Positions 1 through 9,746 of a stretch of DNA of 42,688 nt are shown piece after piece. Numbering within the stretch: position 1 is the stretch's first letter; each line of letters starts with the position of its first letter. This DNA comes from Bacillus gaemokensis (lineage in GTDB: Bacteria > Bacillota > Bacilli > Bacillales > Bacillaceae_G). The stretch covers positions 946,807-989,494 of the forward strand of contig NZ_LTAQ01000001.1 of NCBI RefSeq assembly GCF_001590835.1. Direction: 5' to 3'. The position numbers were made by a program, and so were the translations under genes. Under the pieces are notes generated by a model that saw only the letters and a program-made list of their open reading frames with translations, ran no database searches and was not told the DNA's origin.

Positions 1-1050
1 AACTAGCTCTTCTTCAGCCTGCTCCTCTACTACTTCAGCAACATTCTCTTCTAAAATAGTTTCCTCTACTAGCTGTTCTTCTATCTCTTTCTTACATTCA
101 GTTTCTTCCGTTAACGTTTTATCCATATTCTCTACAATGGAAGCTCTTAATTCTTCTTGTAGAACTTCTTCATTTGCTTCGTTATCTTGTTTTGATAATG
201 CCACTACCTCTTGTACTTGCTCAAATACTTGTACGGCTTCAATTGTATGTTCTTCTTTGCCTTCCTCTTGTAAAGCCGGTTTATGCAACAGGCTATCAGC
301 AGGTTCTATTACTTCCTGAACCTTCTCCTGTTCCTTAAATGAAGGAATTGTACACTCAGTCTCGTAACCGTTTTTCTCTAGCCATTGATCAACAACTGAT
401 TTTTCTTCTTGTTTACGTCCTTGTTGATCATACTTTGACGCTTCTTCTTGATCGTTAGAAGGAAGCTTCGACTCTTCTGAGAAATCTGATAGCGAATATC
501 CCTTTTTCTCTAGCCACGCATCAACAACCGACTTCCCTTCAATGGATATTTCAAGATCTTCTCTTTCTTTTTTTTCCTCTTCGACTTTCTTTTTCTCTAC
601 CGAAGGGCGATTATATCCAAAGATAGGCGAAATCGTTTCTGTTGGGCGAAACGGTCTTCGATTACTTTCTTTCACCGGTACAGAGGTTTTTTTCACGACA
701 GGCTCTGGCTCCAGCTCAAATTCTGGCTCTACGAATTTATGAACTGGCTTTTCTTCTACGTATCTGTGCCTGCGTCTCTCCATATTCATTGTTCTTTGCG
801 GAGGCTGCTGCTCGAAATATGGTGATTCTTCTACATCTTCCTCTTCAAGCCCATCATCTGGGATCAATGGAAAACGGCATTTGGCACTTGAATTCCGACT
901 CGCCATTTGCGCTTCTCTTGCTTCAGTGTAGTGGTTTACACGAGGTTTTTTCGACTGACTTTCAGTGTTATTCGGTACTTCTTTATTTATCGCTGTTTTC
1001 TCTTCGGAATGTTCTTCCTTATTAAACAGCTTTTTCATCCAATCTAACAT
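1..1050 (-). CDS. sftA: DNA translocase SftA (FtsK/SpoIIIE family), N-terminal 350 residues, cut by window edge
   Basis: The frame is open from an ATG at 1050 to base 1 (350 codons) and continues outside the window, so the motor domain is not visible. The visible part begins MLDWMKKLFNKEE, has no membrane segment, and is hydrophilic and very rich in Glu, Lys and Val, as expected for the soluble linker of SftA, which in B. subtilis (ytpT) acts with SpoIIIE in moving DNA away from the closing septum. Two copies of KSVVDxWLEKxGY occur, with their serines at residues 174 and 218. Assignment rests on this N-terminus plus synteny with ytpR/ytpQ/ytpP. The ribosome site (GAGTGG) is weak. Confidence 0.8.
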   Translation of the reverse strand, partial: MLDWMKKLFNKEEHSEEKTAINKEVPNNTESQSKKPRVNHYTEAREAQMASRNSSAKCRFPLIPDDGLEEEDVEESPYFEQQPPQRTMNMERRRHRYVEEKPVHKFVEPEFELEPEPVVKKTSVPVKESNRRPFRPTETISPIFGYNRPSVEKKKVEEEKKEREDLEISIEGKSVVDAWLEKKGYSLSDFSEESKLPSNDQEEASKYDQQGRKQEEKSVVDQWLEKNGYETECTIPSFKEQEKVQEVIEPADSLLHKPALQEEGKEEHTIEAVQVFEQVQEVVALSKQDNEANEEVLQEELRASIVENMDKTLTEETECKKEIEEQLVEETILEENVAEVVEEQAEEELV

Positions 1051-1173
1051 GTTTACCACTCTTTCTACTAAATAGTAACATCCTTTATTGTATCAGCATT
1101 CGGCAAAAAGTGCAGGTAAAATTACGCTTCTCTATTTTATCTATCCTTTTCAATTTTTAGGTAACCACCACAT

Positions 1174-1204
1174 AAAAAAACAGCAGTCTCCTACATAAGA
1201 CTGC
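1174..1204 (-). terminator. Intrinsic terminator of the amidase gene
   Basis: GCAGTCT (1183-1189) pairs with AGACTGC (1198-1204). On the minus strand the stem is followed by a run of T (1174-1180). It lies just after the amidase stop codon and separates it from sftA. Confidence 0.85.
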
Positions 1205-1207
1205 CGC

Positions 1208-2185
1208 TTAAGCTTTATTGTTTCGATATTCTTCTACACTATCAGTTACACTTTGTAATAAGGAATGCAAATATTTCGGATCTGATAACTTCCGATCTTC
1301 TTCAGGATTCGACATAAATCCAAGTTCAAGTAAAACACCGGGAACCTTTGACCAATTGAATCCAGAAAGATCATCTCGAAACTGAACCCCATTTACTTTC
1401 ACCTGACCAGTTTCTTTCATTTTTTTTACAATAACTTGAGAAATTTGTAAGCTTTCTGTATAAATTCCTTTTGTATAATTGTTTTCCTCTGCTGGTGCCA
1501 ACACAGCAAATCCTTTTTGTGCTGGATTTTCAGAACCATCTGCATGAAGACGTAAAAATAAATTCGCTTGGTGGTCATTTGCAAATGTTGCTCGTTCTTT
1601 ATTGCTTATGTCAACATCATGTGTTGTTCTTGTCATCAGTACTTGAATCCCTTTCGCTTCTAGTTTCTCTTTCAATATAAAAGCAGCTTCTAATGCAAGA
1701 ACTGACTCTCTCTTCTTCGTAACAACCCCTGTTGCTCCATCAGTCACTTTATACTTTTGCTTCGTTGCACCTGGGCCAATTGGCTCTAAATTCAAGTTTG
1801 CTTTCTCTTGGTGACCTGGATCAATTACAACAAGAAACTTCCCTTGTGTTTCATTAACAAGTGCGTTCGCCTCATTGTTTTTCGCTGGTGCTTCATTTTG
1901 TCCAACTAGCGATGTTTGTTCCATCTTTTTCTCGGGTTCTTGCGTTTGCTCAGTAGCTTGTTCCTGTTCTCTATTTTGCTCCACTAGTGCTTCTGTTTTC
2001 TTTGCTTGTTCCTCAGGCTGCTTCTCTGATGGTGTTTTCTTCGTATGTTCTATGTCTTTTTTATTGTCGCTCTGTACAGAAGATGCTGTTTCTTTTTGAG
2101 AAGCGGCTTTTTCTTGTTCTTTTGAGCACGCCCCCATATATACGCCAACCAATGCAACTACACACACCATTTTTATATATTTCAT
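1208..2185 (-). CDS. N-acetylmuramoyl-L-alanine amidase (Amidase_3), lipoprotein
   Basis: A zinc-dependent peptidoglycan amidase that cleaves the MurNAc-L-Ala bond. The start at 2185 (MKYIKMVCVV) is chosen because GGGAG lies 7 bases upstream; an in-frame ATG at 2218 has no such site. A lipoprotein signal ends in VYMGAC, so the protein is expected outside the membrane. Residues of about 25-125 form a low-complexity Glu/Gln/Lys spacer. The catalytic domain follows with the family motifs VIDPGH (zinc His), KKRESVLALE (zinc Glu), LRLHADG (zinc His) and LLELGFMSNPEED (catalytic Glu). It follows the SUKH gene by about 50 bases and may share its transcript. Which amidase paralogue it is cannot be told. 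Confidence 0.88.
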   Translation of the reverse strand: MKYIKMVCVVALVGVYMGACSKEQEKAASQKETASSVQSDNKKDIEHTKKTPSEKQPEEQAKKTEALVEQNREQEQATEQTQEPEKKMEQTSLVGQNEAPAKNNEANALVNETQGKFLVVIDPGHQEKANLNLEPIGPGATKQKYKVTDGATGVVTKKRESVLALEAAFILKEKLEAKGIQVLMTRTTHDVDISNKERATFANDHQANLFLRLHADGSENPAQKGFAVLAPAEENNYTKGIYTESLQISQVIVKKMKETGQVKVNGVQFRDDLSGFNWSKVPGVLLELGFMSNPEEDRKLSDPKYLHSLLQSVTDSVEEYRNNKA

Positions 2186-2238
2186 CTCTTCTCTCCCATC
2201 TTCCTTACACATCAGCAACTTAAAAATACTGGTTATTT

Positions 2239-2592
2239 TTAATCTTTTAATTGATTTATAATGTCATCAATACGATTAACTATACAAATCGGTTCCCATA
2301 TTTCTGATCCTTTTTCTGCTGTGTAGATTGGATAAATAGGATTTTCTATATCAACAAAGATAGGATCACCCATATCTGTTTCATATCCAATGACAATCCA
2401 TCCTTCCTGCCAATCTCCTTTTTTCTCACTTATCAATGTATTTTTATTTTTATCATATCGATAACCAATTTGACCATCCTCTAATTCATTTTCGTGAAAT
2501 AAATATATTTCATATGATTGTAATTCAACATCATGTTTTTTCGAAGTTTCAATAAGCCCAAGAAGTTCTTTCACTTTTTGATTTTGTCTCAT
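2239..2592 (-). CDS. SMI1/KNR4 (SUKH) family protein
   Basis: 117 residues with the SUKH signature: an acidic alpha/beta protein with WIVIGYETDMGDPIFVDI in the centre and a C-terminal IWEPICIVNRIDDII. SUKH proteins are often immunity proteins of polymorphic toxins, but many Bacillus members stand alone with no known role. No toxin gene is adjacent here. AAGGGG precedes the ATG at a normal distance. Its only likely transcript partner is the amidase downstream; no terminator is seen between them. Confidence 0.72.
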   Translation of the reverse strand: MRQNQKVKELLGLIETSKKHDVELQSYEIYLFHENELEDGQIGYRYDKNKNTLISEKKGDWQEGWIVIGYETDMGDPIFVDIENPIYPIYTAEKGSEIWEPICIVNRIDDIINQLKD

Positions 2593-2693
2593 ATGCTTTA
2601 TCCCCTTCTGTTTTTTCTAAATTTTAACTAATTTGTTTTTGGAATACAATACAGATTTTAAAGAGAAACGTTACAATCCAAGGACATTTATAT

Positions 2694-2721
2694 AAAAAAA
2701 ATAGCCCCATTTTATAATGGG
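2694..2721 (-). terminator. Intrinsic terminator of ytpQ-ytpR
   Basis: CCCATT (2706-2711) pairs with AATGGG (2716-2721), followed on the minus strand by eight T (2694-2701). Confidence 0.85.
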
Positions 2722-2736
2722 ACCATTTTATATAAA

Positions 2737-3342
2737 TTAAAATTTAAATTCTTGTCCAACTTCATAGCTGTCTTCTAATACAAGAATACCTTTTTCCTCA
2801 GGAGCATCTGGAAGGGCTAATTCACGTGCAGAGCAAATCATTCCAGATGATGGAACGCCGCGAAGTTCAGCTGGTTTAATTAACATACCACTTGGCATTA
2901 CTGCACCGATTTTCGCAACAACAACTTTTTGTCCTGCATCAACGTTTGGTGCGCCACAAACGATTTGTAATGTATCTGTACCAATTTCTACTTTACAAAT
3001 GTTTAGTTTGTCCGCATTTGGATGTTTCTCTTTTTCAGCTACGTATCCCACAACAAACTTTGGCGTGAGGTCTGCTTCTACTTTTTCTTCGAAGTCATTC
3101 TTCGCTAAAATGTCATTGATTTTTTCAACAAACTCTTTTGTTAAAGTAATGTTTCCAGCTTCCTTTACTTCTACGTAAGAAGACGCATTAAAGATGTTGA
3201 ATCCTCCTGTTACGTTACTTTCACGATCATAAACGCGAGCAACATCTCCTTTACGATCAAATGTACGATTTTCTAATGTAATATCTTGCAAGGCAACAAT
3301 CAATGTGTCGCCAATTCCTTCAAGGTTGTAAAAAACGTTCAC
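2737..3342 (-). CDS. ytpR: YtpR, DUF4479 plus tRNA-binding (EMAP/OB-fold) domain protein
   Basis: About 201 residues. The N-terminal half ([14 protein letters not shown]) is the DUF4479-type domain. The C-terminal half, from about residue 90, is the OB-fold tRNA-binding domain also found at the N-terminus of bacterial PheRS beta ([24 protein letters not shown], then QIVCGAPN and [10 protein letters not shown]). The GTG at 3342 is chosen because AAAGG sits 8-9 bases upstream and the family starts at this point; an ATG at 3351 overlaps the ytpQ stop but lies right on the ribosome site. A role in handling tRNA is inferred from the domain only. Confidence 0.87.
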   Translation of the reverse strand: MNVFYNLEGIGDTLIVALQDITLENRTFDRKGDVARVYDRESNVTGGFNIFNASSYVEVKEAGNITLTKEFVEKINDILAKNDFEEKVEADLTPKFVVGYVAEKEKHPNADKLNICKVEIGTDTLQIVCGAPNVDAGQKVVVAKIGAVMPSGMLIKPAELRGVPSSGMICSARELALPDAPEEKGILVLEDSYEVGQEFKF

Positions 3343-3347
3343 TATGT

Positions 3348-4160
3348 TCATCCTTTCTCTTTTCCATTTGTCTGCTTCCGATTTTTCGCTAAAATAAAGA
3401 TTGGTTCAAAGCCCCCATCTTCATATACGAATGAAAGTGATGTAATCGGAACATGACCTTCAGCAAAAAACTTCATTGTCATTTGTGCAATAATATCATA
3501 ACCGATTTCGTTCACGATATCAGCAACAATTAATACATCTTGGTGTGGAACAGCTACAACCATATCGCCTGAAATCTTCTCTCGCATTGTTTGTAATAAC
3601 GATTCATTTAAAATACGACTCGCATCGTAGCCATCATTTGTGTTTAAGAAATAAAATGTATTCCCAGCTACTTCATCTTGTTTAAATGCATAGCTTAACG
3701 AACGAACATTAAACAAGGCCATTTCACGTACTTGCTGCTCAGTAAGTCCTATTTTTTGTAATAACCGTTCATCGATGAGTCGATATGTTTTATTCGAGTC
3801 TAATGCATAATAAATACGCGTTTCCGCTGTATGGTCCGTCATAAAGAACGGATTTCCTTCTTCCGCCTGCTTTGGGAAAGAAGTCGAGCGAATAACCGGC
3901 AAAATTTTTGCACCGCTATTTTCTTCCTTATGCATAGCAAGCAGTGCCTCTTCTACGTAATATGCAACCTCTTCAATTGCCGTTTCCTTTTTCACTTCCC
4001 ATTTTGCCACAACACCTGGGAGCGAAACGTTAATTCCTTTTTTCGTATCTTTTTGTTCAATACGAAGTGTATCTTTTTCACTATCATAATGAAATGCCCA
4101 TTCTGCGCGAGCTAGTCTAGCCATTAACTCTTCTTTCATTTTTTTGCTTGTCATTTTCAT
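3348..4160 (-). CDS. ytpQ: YtpQ, DUF1444 family protein
   Basis: 270 residues, soluble, matching the DUF1444 family next to ytpR in many Bacilli (central IRSTSFP and [16 protein letters not shown]-terminal [12 protein letters not shown]). Function unknown. GGGAGG lies 8 bases before the first ATG, which fixes the start. The stop codon abuts the ytpR start, so the two are co-transcribed. A terminator hairpin lies between ytpP and this gene, leaving little room for a separate promoter; read-through from ytpP is likely. Confidence 0.87.
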   Translation of the reverse strand: MKMTSKKMKEELMARLARAEWAFHYDSEKDTLRIEQKDTKKGINVSLPGVVAKWEVKKETAIEEVAYYVEEALLAMHKEENSGAKILPVIRSTSFPKQAEEGNPFFMTDHTAETRIYYALDSNKTYRLIDERLLQKIGLTEQQVREMALFNVRSLSYAFKQDEVAGNTFYFLNTNDGYDASRILNESLLQTMREKISGDMVVAVPHQDVLIVADIVNEIGYDIIAQMTMKFFAEGHVPITSLSFVYEDGGFEPIFILAKNRKQTNGKEKG

Positions 4161-4180
4161 TTCGTTTGCCTCCCTTCAAA

Positions 4181-4216
4181 AAAACAACCTCCCCCGCGAA
4201 GGTAGAGGTTGTTTTT
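4181..4216 (-). terminator. Hairpin terminator after ytpP
   Basis: ACAACCTC (4184-4191) pairs with GAGGTTGT (4205-4212). On the minus strand the stem runs into T-rich sequence (4178-4184). It sits between ytpP and ytpQ, so it is probably partial. Confidence 0.75.
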
Positions 4217-4238
4217 ACAATTAAATTGGCAAATTGCC

Positions 4239-4553
4239 TTATTTTAAACCTTCAATAAACTCTTCGATTTGTTCTTGTGTTTTACGATCTTTATTTACGT
4301 AACGTCCAGTTTCTTCACCTTTATTGTACGCTACAAAGCTAGGAATGCCAAATACATCTAGTTTTACACATAGATCAATAAACTCGTCACGATCTACATA
4401 GTAAAATGAGAAGTCGCTATATTTTTCTTCTACTTCTGGCATAAATGGGTCAACAAAGCGGCAATCTGGGCACCATTCTGCTGAGAACATAAAAATGACT
4501 TTCTCCTCATTTTTTAACTCTTGAAATTGCTCCATGCTTTCTAATGATTTCAT
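4239..4553 (-). CDS. ytpP: YtpP, thioredoxin-like protein
   Basis: 104 residues, single thioredoxin fold. The active site is AEWCPDCRFVDPF: a CPDC in place of the CGPC of classical thioredoxin, which usually shifts the redox potential. The cis-proline motif is GIPSF. No signal peptide, so it is cytoplasmic. GGAGG lies 8-9 bases before the ATG. It sits upstream of ytpQ-ytpR with its own terminator between. Confidence 0.9.
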   Translation of the reverse strand: MKSLESMEQFQELKNEEKVIFMFSAEWCPDCRFVDPFMPEVEEKYSDFSFYYVDRDEFIDLCVKLDVFGIPSFVAYNKGEETGRYVNKDRKTQEQIEEFIEGLK

Positions 4554-4635
4554 CTATATTTCCTCCTCCAACGAAGTGTATCTTTTCATGTCTAATCTTC
4601 TTTTATACTACCATACATCACGCACTGTGCAAGGT

Positions 4636-5145
4636 TTATGCTTGTTTTTCGTCATACTTATATTGTCCAACTAATAGCTTTACAACATGCACAAATAACC
4701 CTGTACGGTCAACGTATTGATCAGTAAAAATCCCGATTGCTCCTTCATGGCTACGAATATCTTTCCGCTTTACAAATGCCTCCATTACTTCACTTAGCTC
4801 TTTCCCGCTCTCAAGAGGAGCAAGAAAATCATCAGGCAATTTAATTCTCGCGCCGCCCGCAACAAATACTTTTCCTGAGCTTGTTGTTAAAGCACCCCAG
4901 TTGCACATAAATAAGCCGTACTCTGTTTTCATTACGCCGCCTTCTAGTCCAATTCCGATGTCAGCTTGTTCTTCTTCTAGCGCTCTCTTCGCTCTATTGA
5001 TCGCACCTTGCATCGTTTCTTCATCAGAAAATGGTTGCGCTGCTACTCCTGACGGAACAGAAACAGAAGTAATATTCGCTTCTTTCCATACTTCCTGTAC
5101 AGCACCTACTTTTGTTTGATTTTTTGATCCAACTGCTACTTTCAT
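4636..5145 (-). CDS. DUF84 family NTP phosphatase (inosine/xanthosine triphosphatase-like)
   Basis: 169 residues. It begins MKVAVGSKNQTKVGAV, the nucleotide-contact motif of the YjjX/DUF84 fold, and has GIGLEGGV and the C-terminal SHEGAIGIFTD typical of the family, which removes non-canonical purine triphosphates such as ITP and XTP. The start at 5145 is preceded by GAGGTG at 6 bases; an in-frame ATG at 5181 has no ribosome site. The upstream gene ends 58 bases away with no terminator seen, so the two may be co-transcribed. Confidence 0.83.
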   Translation of the reverse strand: MKVAVGSKNQTKVGAVQEVWKEANITSVSVPSGVAAQPFSDEETMQGAINRAKRALEEEQADIGIGLEGGVMKTEYGLFMCNWGALTTSSGKVFVAGGARIKLPDDFLAPLESGKELSEVMEAFVKRKDIRSHEGAIGIFTDQYVDRTGLFVHVVKLLVGQYKYDEKQA

Positions 5146-5203
5146 ATCATCCACCTCAATTTCTATATACATCCTTGTCAAAACGAAAAAGTTGAATTAT
5201 TTT

Positions 5204-5659
5204 TTATGGCAATTCATATTCCCATCTATGCGTGCATTCCGTCAGCATGTACTGCCCTGTATCTCTTTCTAAATCCCGCTTATAATTTATGTAACCACAT
5301 TGTTGCGATGAAGTAATAGTGTCAATCGGATTATCCGGCGACTGTTTGAAACGACTCAGATCAGGTGTCACTTCTATCCAACTTTCTTTCGTTTTTTCAT
5401 CATAACGGGATTTCAAATGATATATGAGCCAGCCTTCTGCTTCTTCAGGTGCATCACTGGCTAAAGAAGCTTTCCCTCCAAAATATTGACGGGCTACCGT
5501 GATTTCTCCCTCTTTCCCTTTCTTCATGTCCTCCATAAATTGGAGGATTTCATGAATATCAGCATCTTTAACTTCTTCCTCAAAGACACTGCGATTCACC
5601 AAAAATAGTATAGCTATAATTGACACCACAATACCGATTATTACCCATTTTTTTGTCAT
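5204..5659 (-). CDS. Membrane-anchored protein of unknown function
   Basis: 151 residues. One N-terminal membrane segment (residues about 5-22, WVIIGIVVSIIAILFLV) with no lipobox cysteine, then a hydrophilic domain expected outside the cell. Two cysteines near the C-terminus (QQCGYINYK and LTECTHRW) could form a disulfide. I do not recognise the family. GGGGG stands before the ATG at normal distance. Read with the downstream NTPase gene as a possible operon. Confidence 0.75.
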   Translation of the reverse strand: MTKKWVIIGIVVSIIAILFLVNRSVFEEEVKDADIHEILQFMEDMKKGKEGEITVARQYFGGKASLASDAPEEAEGWLIYHLKSRYDEKTKESWIEVTPDLSRFKQSPDNPIDTITSSQQCGYINYKRDLERDTGQYMLTECTHRWEYELP

Positions 5660-5724
5660 GTGATTCCCCCACTATTGATTTATAAATGAGCTGACTTTAC
5701 TCTAAATCCATATTTTTTTCGTTT

Positions 5725-5800
5725 CACATGGCATGGGGCCAAAATGGGCACTGACCGCCTCTATGCATGGGCGGACGCTCTTTCCCACCTAAAAAAGAGT
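5725..5800. repeat. Dispersed intergenic repeat, copy A (core only)
   Basis: The core CATGGGGCC...CTGACCGCCTCTATGC...GGGCGG.CGCTCT..CCCACCT matches copies at 7445-7595, 10661-10707 and, inverted, 13011-13189. The terminal inverted ends seen in the 7445-7595 copy are not recognisable here, so this copy looks eroded. Confidence 0.75.
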
Positions 5801-5822
5801 ATTTTTATTTCTTTTCATATAC

Positions 5823-5846
5823 GAAAAGAAAAGGCCGGAATCGGCC
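5823..5846 (-). terminator. Intrinsic terminator of ytoP
   Basis: GGCCG (5833-5837) pairs with CGGCC (5842-5846) and, on the minus strand, is followed by TTTTCTTTTC. Confidence 0.8.
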
Positions 5847-5853
5847 CTTTCTT

Positions 5854-6927
5854 TTAAGCGTTGTTTTTAATTGTTTCTAACGTTGTTTTATCTGTTGCTT
5901 TTACAAGCTTCGTAATTAATTCTTTTGCCGCCGCATAATCATCAACATGCAAAATTGAAGCATGTGTATGAATGTAACGAGCACAAACACCGATTACTGC
6001 TGATGGAATACCGGAGTTACTTGTATGTACACGACCTGCATCTGTACCGCCTTGTGAAATGAAGTATTGGTACGGAATATTATGTGTTTCTGCTGTATCT
6101 AAAATAAATTCACGCATCCCTCTATGCGTTACCATTGTACGGTCGTAAATACGAAGAAGCGCTCCTTTTCCTAATTGACCAAACTGCGTAGTATCACCAG
6201 ATGCATCATTTGCTGGACTTGCATCAAGCGCATAGAAAATATCCGGCTGAATCATATTAGCAGCTGTTTGTGCACCGCGAAGACCTACTTCTTCTTGAAC
6301 AGTTGCACCAGAATATAATGTATTTGGTAATGTTTCATCTTTTAATTCTTTTAACAATTCAATCGCAAGGCCACAACCATAACGGTTGTCCCAAGCTTTC
6401 GCCATAATTTTCTTTTCGTTCGCCATTGGTGTAAACGGACAAATTGGAACGATTTGTTGCCCTGGTTTGACACCAATTTCAAGAGCTTGTTCATAGCTAT
6501 CTGCACCTATATCAATTAACATATTTTTTATATCCATCGGTTTCGCACGCTGCGCATCACTTAATAAATGAGGAGGAATTGATCCTACAACCCCAACAAT
6601 CGGTCCATTTTTCGTCATGATTTGTACGCGCTGTGCTAGTAACACTTGGCTCCACCATCCACCCAGCGTTTGAAAACGAATCATACCGTTTTTCGTAATT
6701 TGTGTAACCATAAACCCAACTTCATCCATATGACCAGCTACAAGTACGCGCGGGCCATTCTCATCCCCTTTTTTAAGGCCAAACACGCTACCTAAACCAT
6801 CTTGGACAATTTCATCTGCATATTTACTTAACTCTTGTTTCATAAAACGGCGCACATCGTGTTCAAACCCTGATGTCCCTTGTAATTCTGTTAACGTACG
6901 GAATAGTTCTAATGTCTCTTTATTCAC
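5854..6927 (-). CDS. ytoP: M42 family metallo-aminopeptidase (YtoP)
   Basis: 357 residues from a GTG at 6927, chosen because AGAAGGG is 7-8 bases upstream; a TTG at 6945 has no proper site. The M42 di-metal motifs are in order: [18 protein letters not shown] (bridging Asp), [10 protein letters not shown] (catalytic Glu-Glu), ALDASPAND and GGTDAGRVH. These enzymes form large tetrahedral cytoplasmic peptidases that trim peptides from the N-terminus; preference (glutamyl or broad) cannot be read from sequence. Synteny with ytzB and ytnP supports the name. Confidence 0.92.
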   Translation of the reverse strand: MNKETLELFRTLTELQGTSGFEHDVRRFMKQELSKYADEIVQDGLGSVFGLKKGDENGPRVLVAGHMDEVGFMVTQITKNGMIRFQTLGGWWSQVLLAQRVQIMTKNGPIVGVVGSIPPHLLSDAQRAKPMDIKNMLIDIGADSYEQALEIGVKPGQQIVPICPFTPMANEKKIMAKAWDNRYGCGLAIELLKELKDETLPNTLYSGATVQEEVGLRGAQTAANMIQPDIFYALDASPANDASGDTTQFGQLGKGALLRIYDRTMVTHRGMREFILDTAETHNIPYQYFISQGGTDAGRVHTSNSGIPSAVIGVCARYIHTHASILHVDDYAAAKELITKLVKATDKTTLETIKNNA

Positions 6928-7068
6928 GAAGTTCCCTTCTTTCAAACCTTAGTAGAATACCCCTTTTATTGTAACGAAATTTTCGAAATGTTTCTAGTTT
7001 CTTCTTTTTTCATTAGAATTGCATTATACTTATTACCAATACAATTTTTTTAGAATTGAGGTGAATAT

Positions 7069-7380
7069 ATGAGCTGGAAAGGTTTACTAGCTGGTCTTGG
7101 CGTTGGTTTTGCAGCTGGTTATCTTGTTGCAAATAAAGTACAAGAACAATCCCATATTTCTTCAGAAAAAGCATTGAAAATGGTGAAAGAAGCATTAAGT
7201 CATAAAGGCGAAATTACTGGCTCTTGGGTACATATGGTTCCAGAGACATTTGAAAAATACGATGTTGCGTACGAAGTATACCGCGGTGGTCTTACAACAA
7301 TTTTAAATGAGATACAAGAACGATTCGAATTTTTGGTAGATGCTAAAACAGGTACTGTTTTAGAAGTAAAAGCTGCATAA
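7069..7380 (+). CDS. ytzB: YtzB, small PepSY-domain protein
   Basis: 103 residues. A short hydrophobic glycine-rich N-terminus (WKGLLAGLGVGFAAGYLVA) is followed by one PepSY-like domain: helix ISSEKALKMVKEAL, then a strand segment ending FLVDAKTGTVLEV. PepSY domains are associated with protease inhibition or cell-surface roles; the role of this one is unknown. GAGGTG precedes the ATG. It is divergent from ytoP. Confidence 0.83.
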   Translation: MSWKGLLAGLGVGFAAGYLVANKVQEQSHISSEKALKMVKEALSHKGEITGSWVHMVPETFEKYDVAYEVYRGGLTTILNEIQERFEFLVDAKTGTVLEVKAA

Positions 7381-7384
7381 AAAA

Positions 7385-7407
7385 GCTAGTTTTCACTAGC
7401 TTTTTTT
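7385..7407 (+). terminator. Intrinsic terminator of ytzB
   Basis: GCTAGT (7385-7390), loop TTTC, ACTAGC (7395-7400), then seven T. Confidence 0.9.
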
Positions 7408-7444
7408 CATTACACTTATGCTTCTATATATCCCTGTTGATTTT

Positions 7445-7595
7445 CCGACATATAAATCGCGGCTATGAAAACAAAAGGAGATCTGCACTTATTTTCTCTT
7501 TTTGTTTTCACTTGACATGGGGCTAAAAAAGGCCCTGACCGCTTCTATGCACGGGCGGATGCTCTCTTCTACCTAAAGATCAGATTTTATGTCGG
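7445..7595. repeat. Dispersed intergenic repeat, copy B, complete with terminal inverted repeats
   Basis: 151 bases bounded by CCGACATATAAATC at 7445 and its near-perfect inverse GATTTTATGTCGG ending at 7595. The inner core contains CATGGGGC, CTGACCGCTTCTATGC, GGGCGGATGCTCT and CTACCT. Size, inverted ends and intergenic position are like a small non-autonomous mobile element (MITE-like). The B. cereus-group element bcr1 is of about this size; identity with bcr1 is my inference. Confidence 0.8.
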
Positions 7596-7606
7596 TTTTT
7601 TAATTT

Positions 7607-8461
7607 TTATTTATATATACTCTCCACTCTCTCTAATTTCCCTACCATATTCCCTTCCTCATCCCACTTCACAGCGCGGTAATAAGCATCATGATAGAAA
7701 GTAAACCATGCCTTTTTCTCCGCACCATATTGCATCCACTTTTGCTTATGTTCAATGGACGTCATTGGGTAATCATCATATGCCATCACCCATAATACGT
7801 TTTGATGAGCGTGCGTCGGCAATAAATCTGCTAAATGAAGCATTGTTTCTCCCTGACTTTCAAGAACGACAACAGCATGACCATCGCTATGCCCACCTGT
7901 ATGTACCATCCTCGCTTCATCCGTAATATGTATTTCCTCTTTGAATGTAACAACTTGTTCTACAATTGGCTCCCAGTTTTCCTTCCAATATGTATTACGT
8001 GAACGAATATTAGGCTTTCTCATTTCGTTCCACTCTATTTCTGATACATAGACTTTTGCATTTGGAAAAGTAGGTACAAGCTTGCCATTTTCCCATTTCG
8101 TTAAACCAGATGCATGATCAAAATGAAGATGCGTCATTAACACGTAATGAATATCTTCAGGCTGAAGGCTAAGGCCCGCTAACGATTCATGAACCGCCGA
8201 CTCTTCTGTCACACCTTGATTTCGCTTCATTTTTTCATTCATTTTCTGATTGCCTATTCCTGAATCAATGAGCATATTTCCATCTTTCGTCTGCACAAGC
8301 AATGGATCTGTTCGTAAATAAATATGATTTGTATCATTATGTTTATACTTGCGTGACCAAAGCACTTTCGGTACAACACCAAACATCGCACCTCCATCTA
8401 AATGAGTGTTCCCGCCGCGTAGCCATGTCACTTTTATTTCTCCAATTTGTAAATGTTCCAC
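7607..8461 (-). CDS. ytnP: YtnP, MBL-fold lactonase-like hydrolase
   Basis: 284 residues. The metallo-beta-lactamase motif HLHFDHASG, upstream DSGIGNQ, and downstream HTGGHSDGH and HLADLLP give the di-zinc centre. B. subtilis YtnP is reported as a quorum-quenching lactonase, and this protein shares its N-terminus ([16 protein letters not shown]) and position next to trmB. Whether it acts on acyl-homoserine lactones or another lactone cannot be read from sequence. No clear terminator; the transcript would run into repeat copy B. Confidence 0.87.
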   Translation of the reverse strand: MEHLQIGEIKVTWLRGGNTHLDGGAMFGVVPKVLWSRKYKHNDTNHIYLRTDPLLVQTKDGNMLIDSGIGNQKMNEKMKRNQGVTEESAVHESLAGLSLQPEDIHYVLMTHLHFDHASGLTKWENGKLVPTFPNAKVYVSEIEWNEMRKPNIRSRNTYWKENWEPIVEQVVTFKEEIHITDEARMVHTGGHSDGHAVVVLESQGETMLHLADLLPTHAHQNVLWVMAYDDYPMTSIEHKQKWMQYGAEKKAWFTFYHDAYYRAVKWDEEGNMVGKLERVESIYK

Positions 8462-8518
8462 TTAGCATTCCCCCTTTTCTATTTAATTTTAACATAACAT
8501 TCAGATTATTTTACGTAT

Positions 8519-9210
<692 letters not shown>

Positions 9211-9467
9211 CTATTTTTAGAAGGCTTATTCCTTCTTTCTTTTTTTGACTCAATCTATCAAACAAAAAACCAAGTACGTACGAGCACTCGGTCCGTTTCT
9301 TTCAAGTATAAGATGTACCATTTTGATAAAAACTACAAAGAGCATAAAACGAAACTTCTATCTCTTAACGAAGAGTTTCGCTTACCTATGATTAATGAAG
9401 ACACGATGAAACAAAACTTTTCTCTTACTTGTTCAAGTAGAACAACAATCGAAAGGATGATCCTATC

Positions 9468-9746
9468 ATGCCGATTAATCAACAACATCAATTAGAAGTT
9501 CTAAAGGATATTTTAGTCAATCACCAAAGTGATTGCTGTGGAACGGTTTCTGAATGCGAACAACTAGAACGGCTTATTCAATCATTGCTTGCAAACGACA
9601 ACGTAAGTAGCGATGTAAAAGCAATGCTAAACGATGTATTTTACTATAGTCAATCGGGTAAATATTCTTCTGATTTGGACAACCATATTTCCAATAATCA
9701 AGAGCAGCTCACGCAATGGATTGCTGGAATGGACAGCTTTTCTTAA
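9468..9746 (+). CDS. ytzH: YtzH-like protein
   Basis: 92 residues, soluble, mostly helical, matching the small protein found between trmB and ytmP in Bacilli. It contains SDCCGTVSECEQLERLIQ; function unknown. AAAGGATG stands about 9 bases before the ATG. The 281-base gap to trmB holds the promoters of this divergent pair; I could not pick one out with confidence. It also holds a weak dyad CGAAACTTC...GAAGAGTTTCG near 9350-9380. Confidence 0.78.
   Translation: MPINQQHQLEVLKDILVNHQSDCCGTVSECEQLERLIQSLLANDNVSSDVKAMLNDVFYYSQSGKYSSDLDNHISNNQEQLTQWIAGMDSFS

Noticed and set aside
9313-9495. Plus-strand 60-codon frame overlapping the start of ytzH
   Set aside because: The first 30 residues look plausible, but there is no ribosome site, and the end is in the ytzH coding region in another frame.
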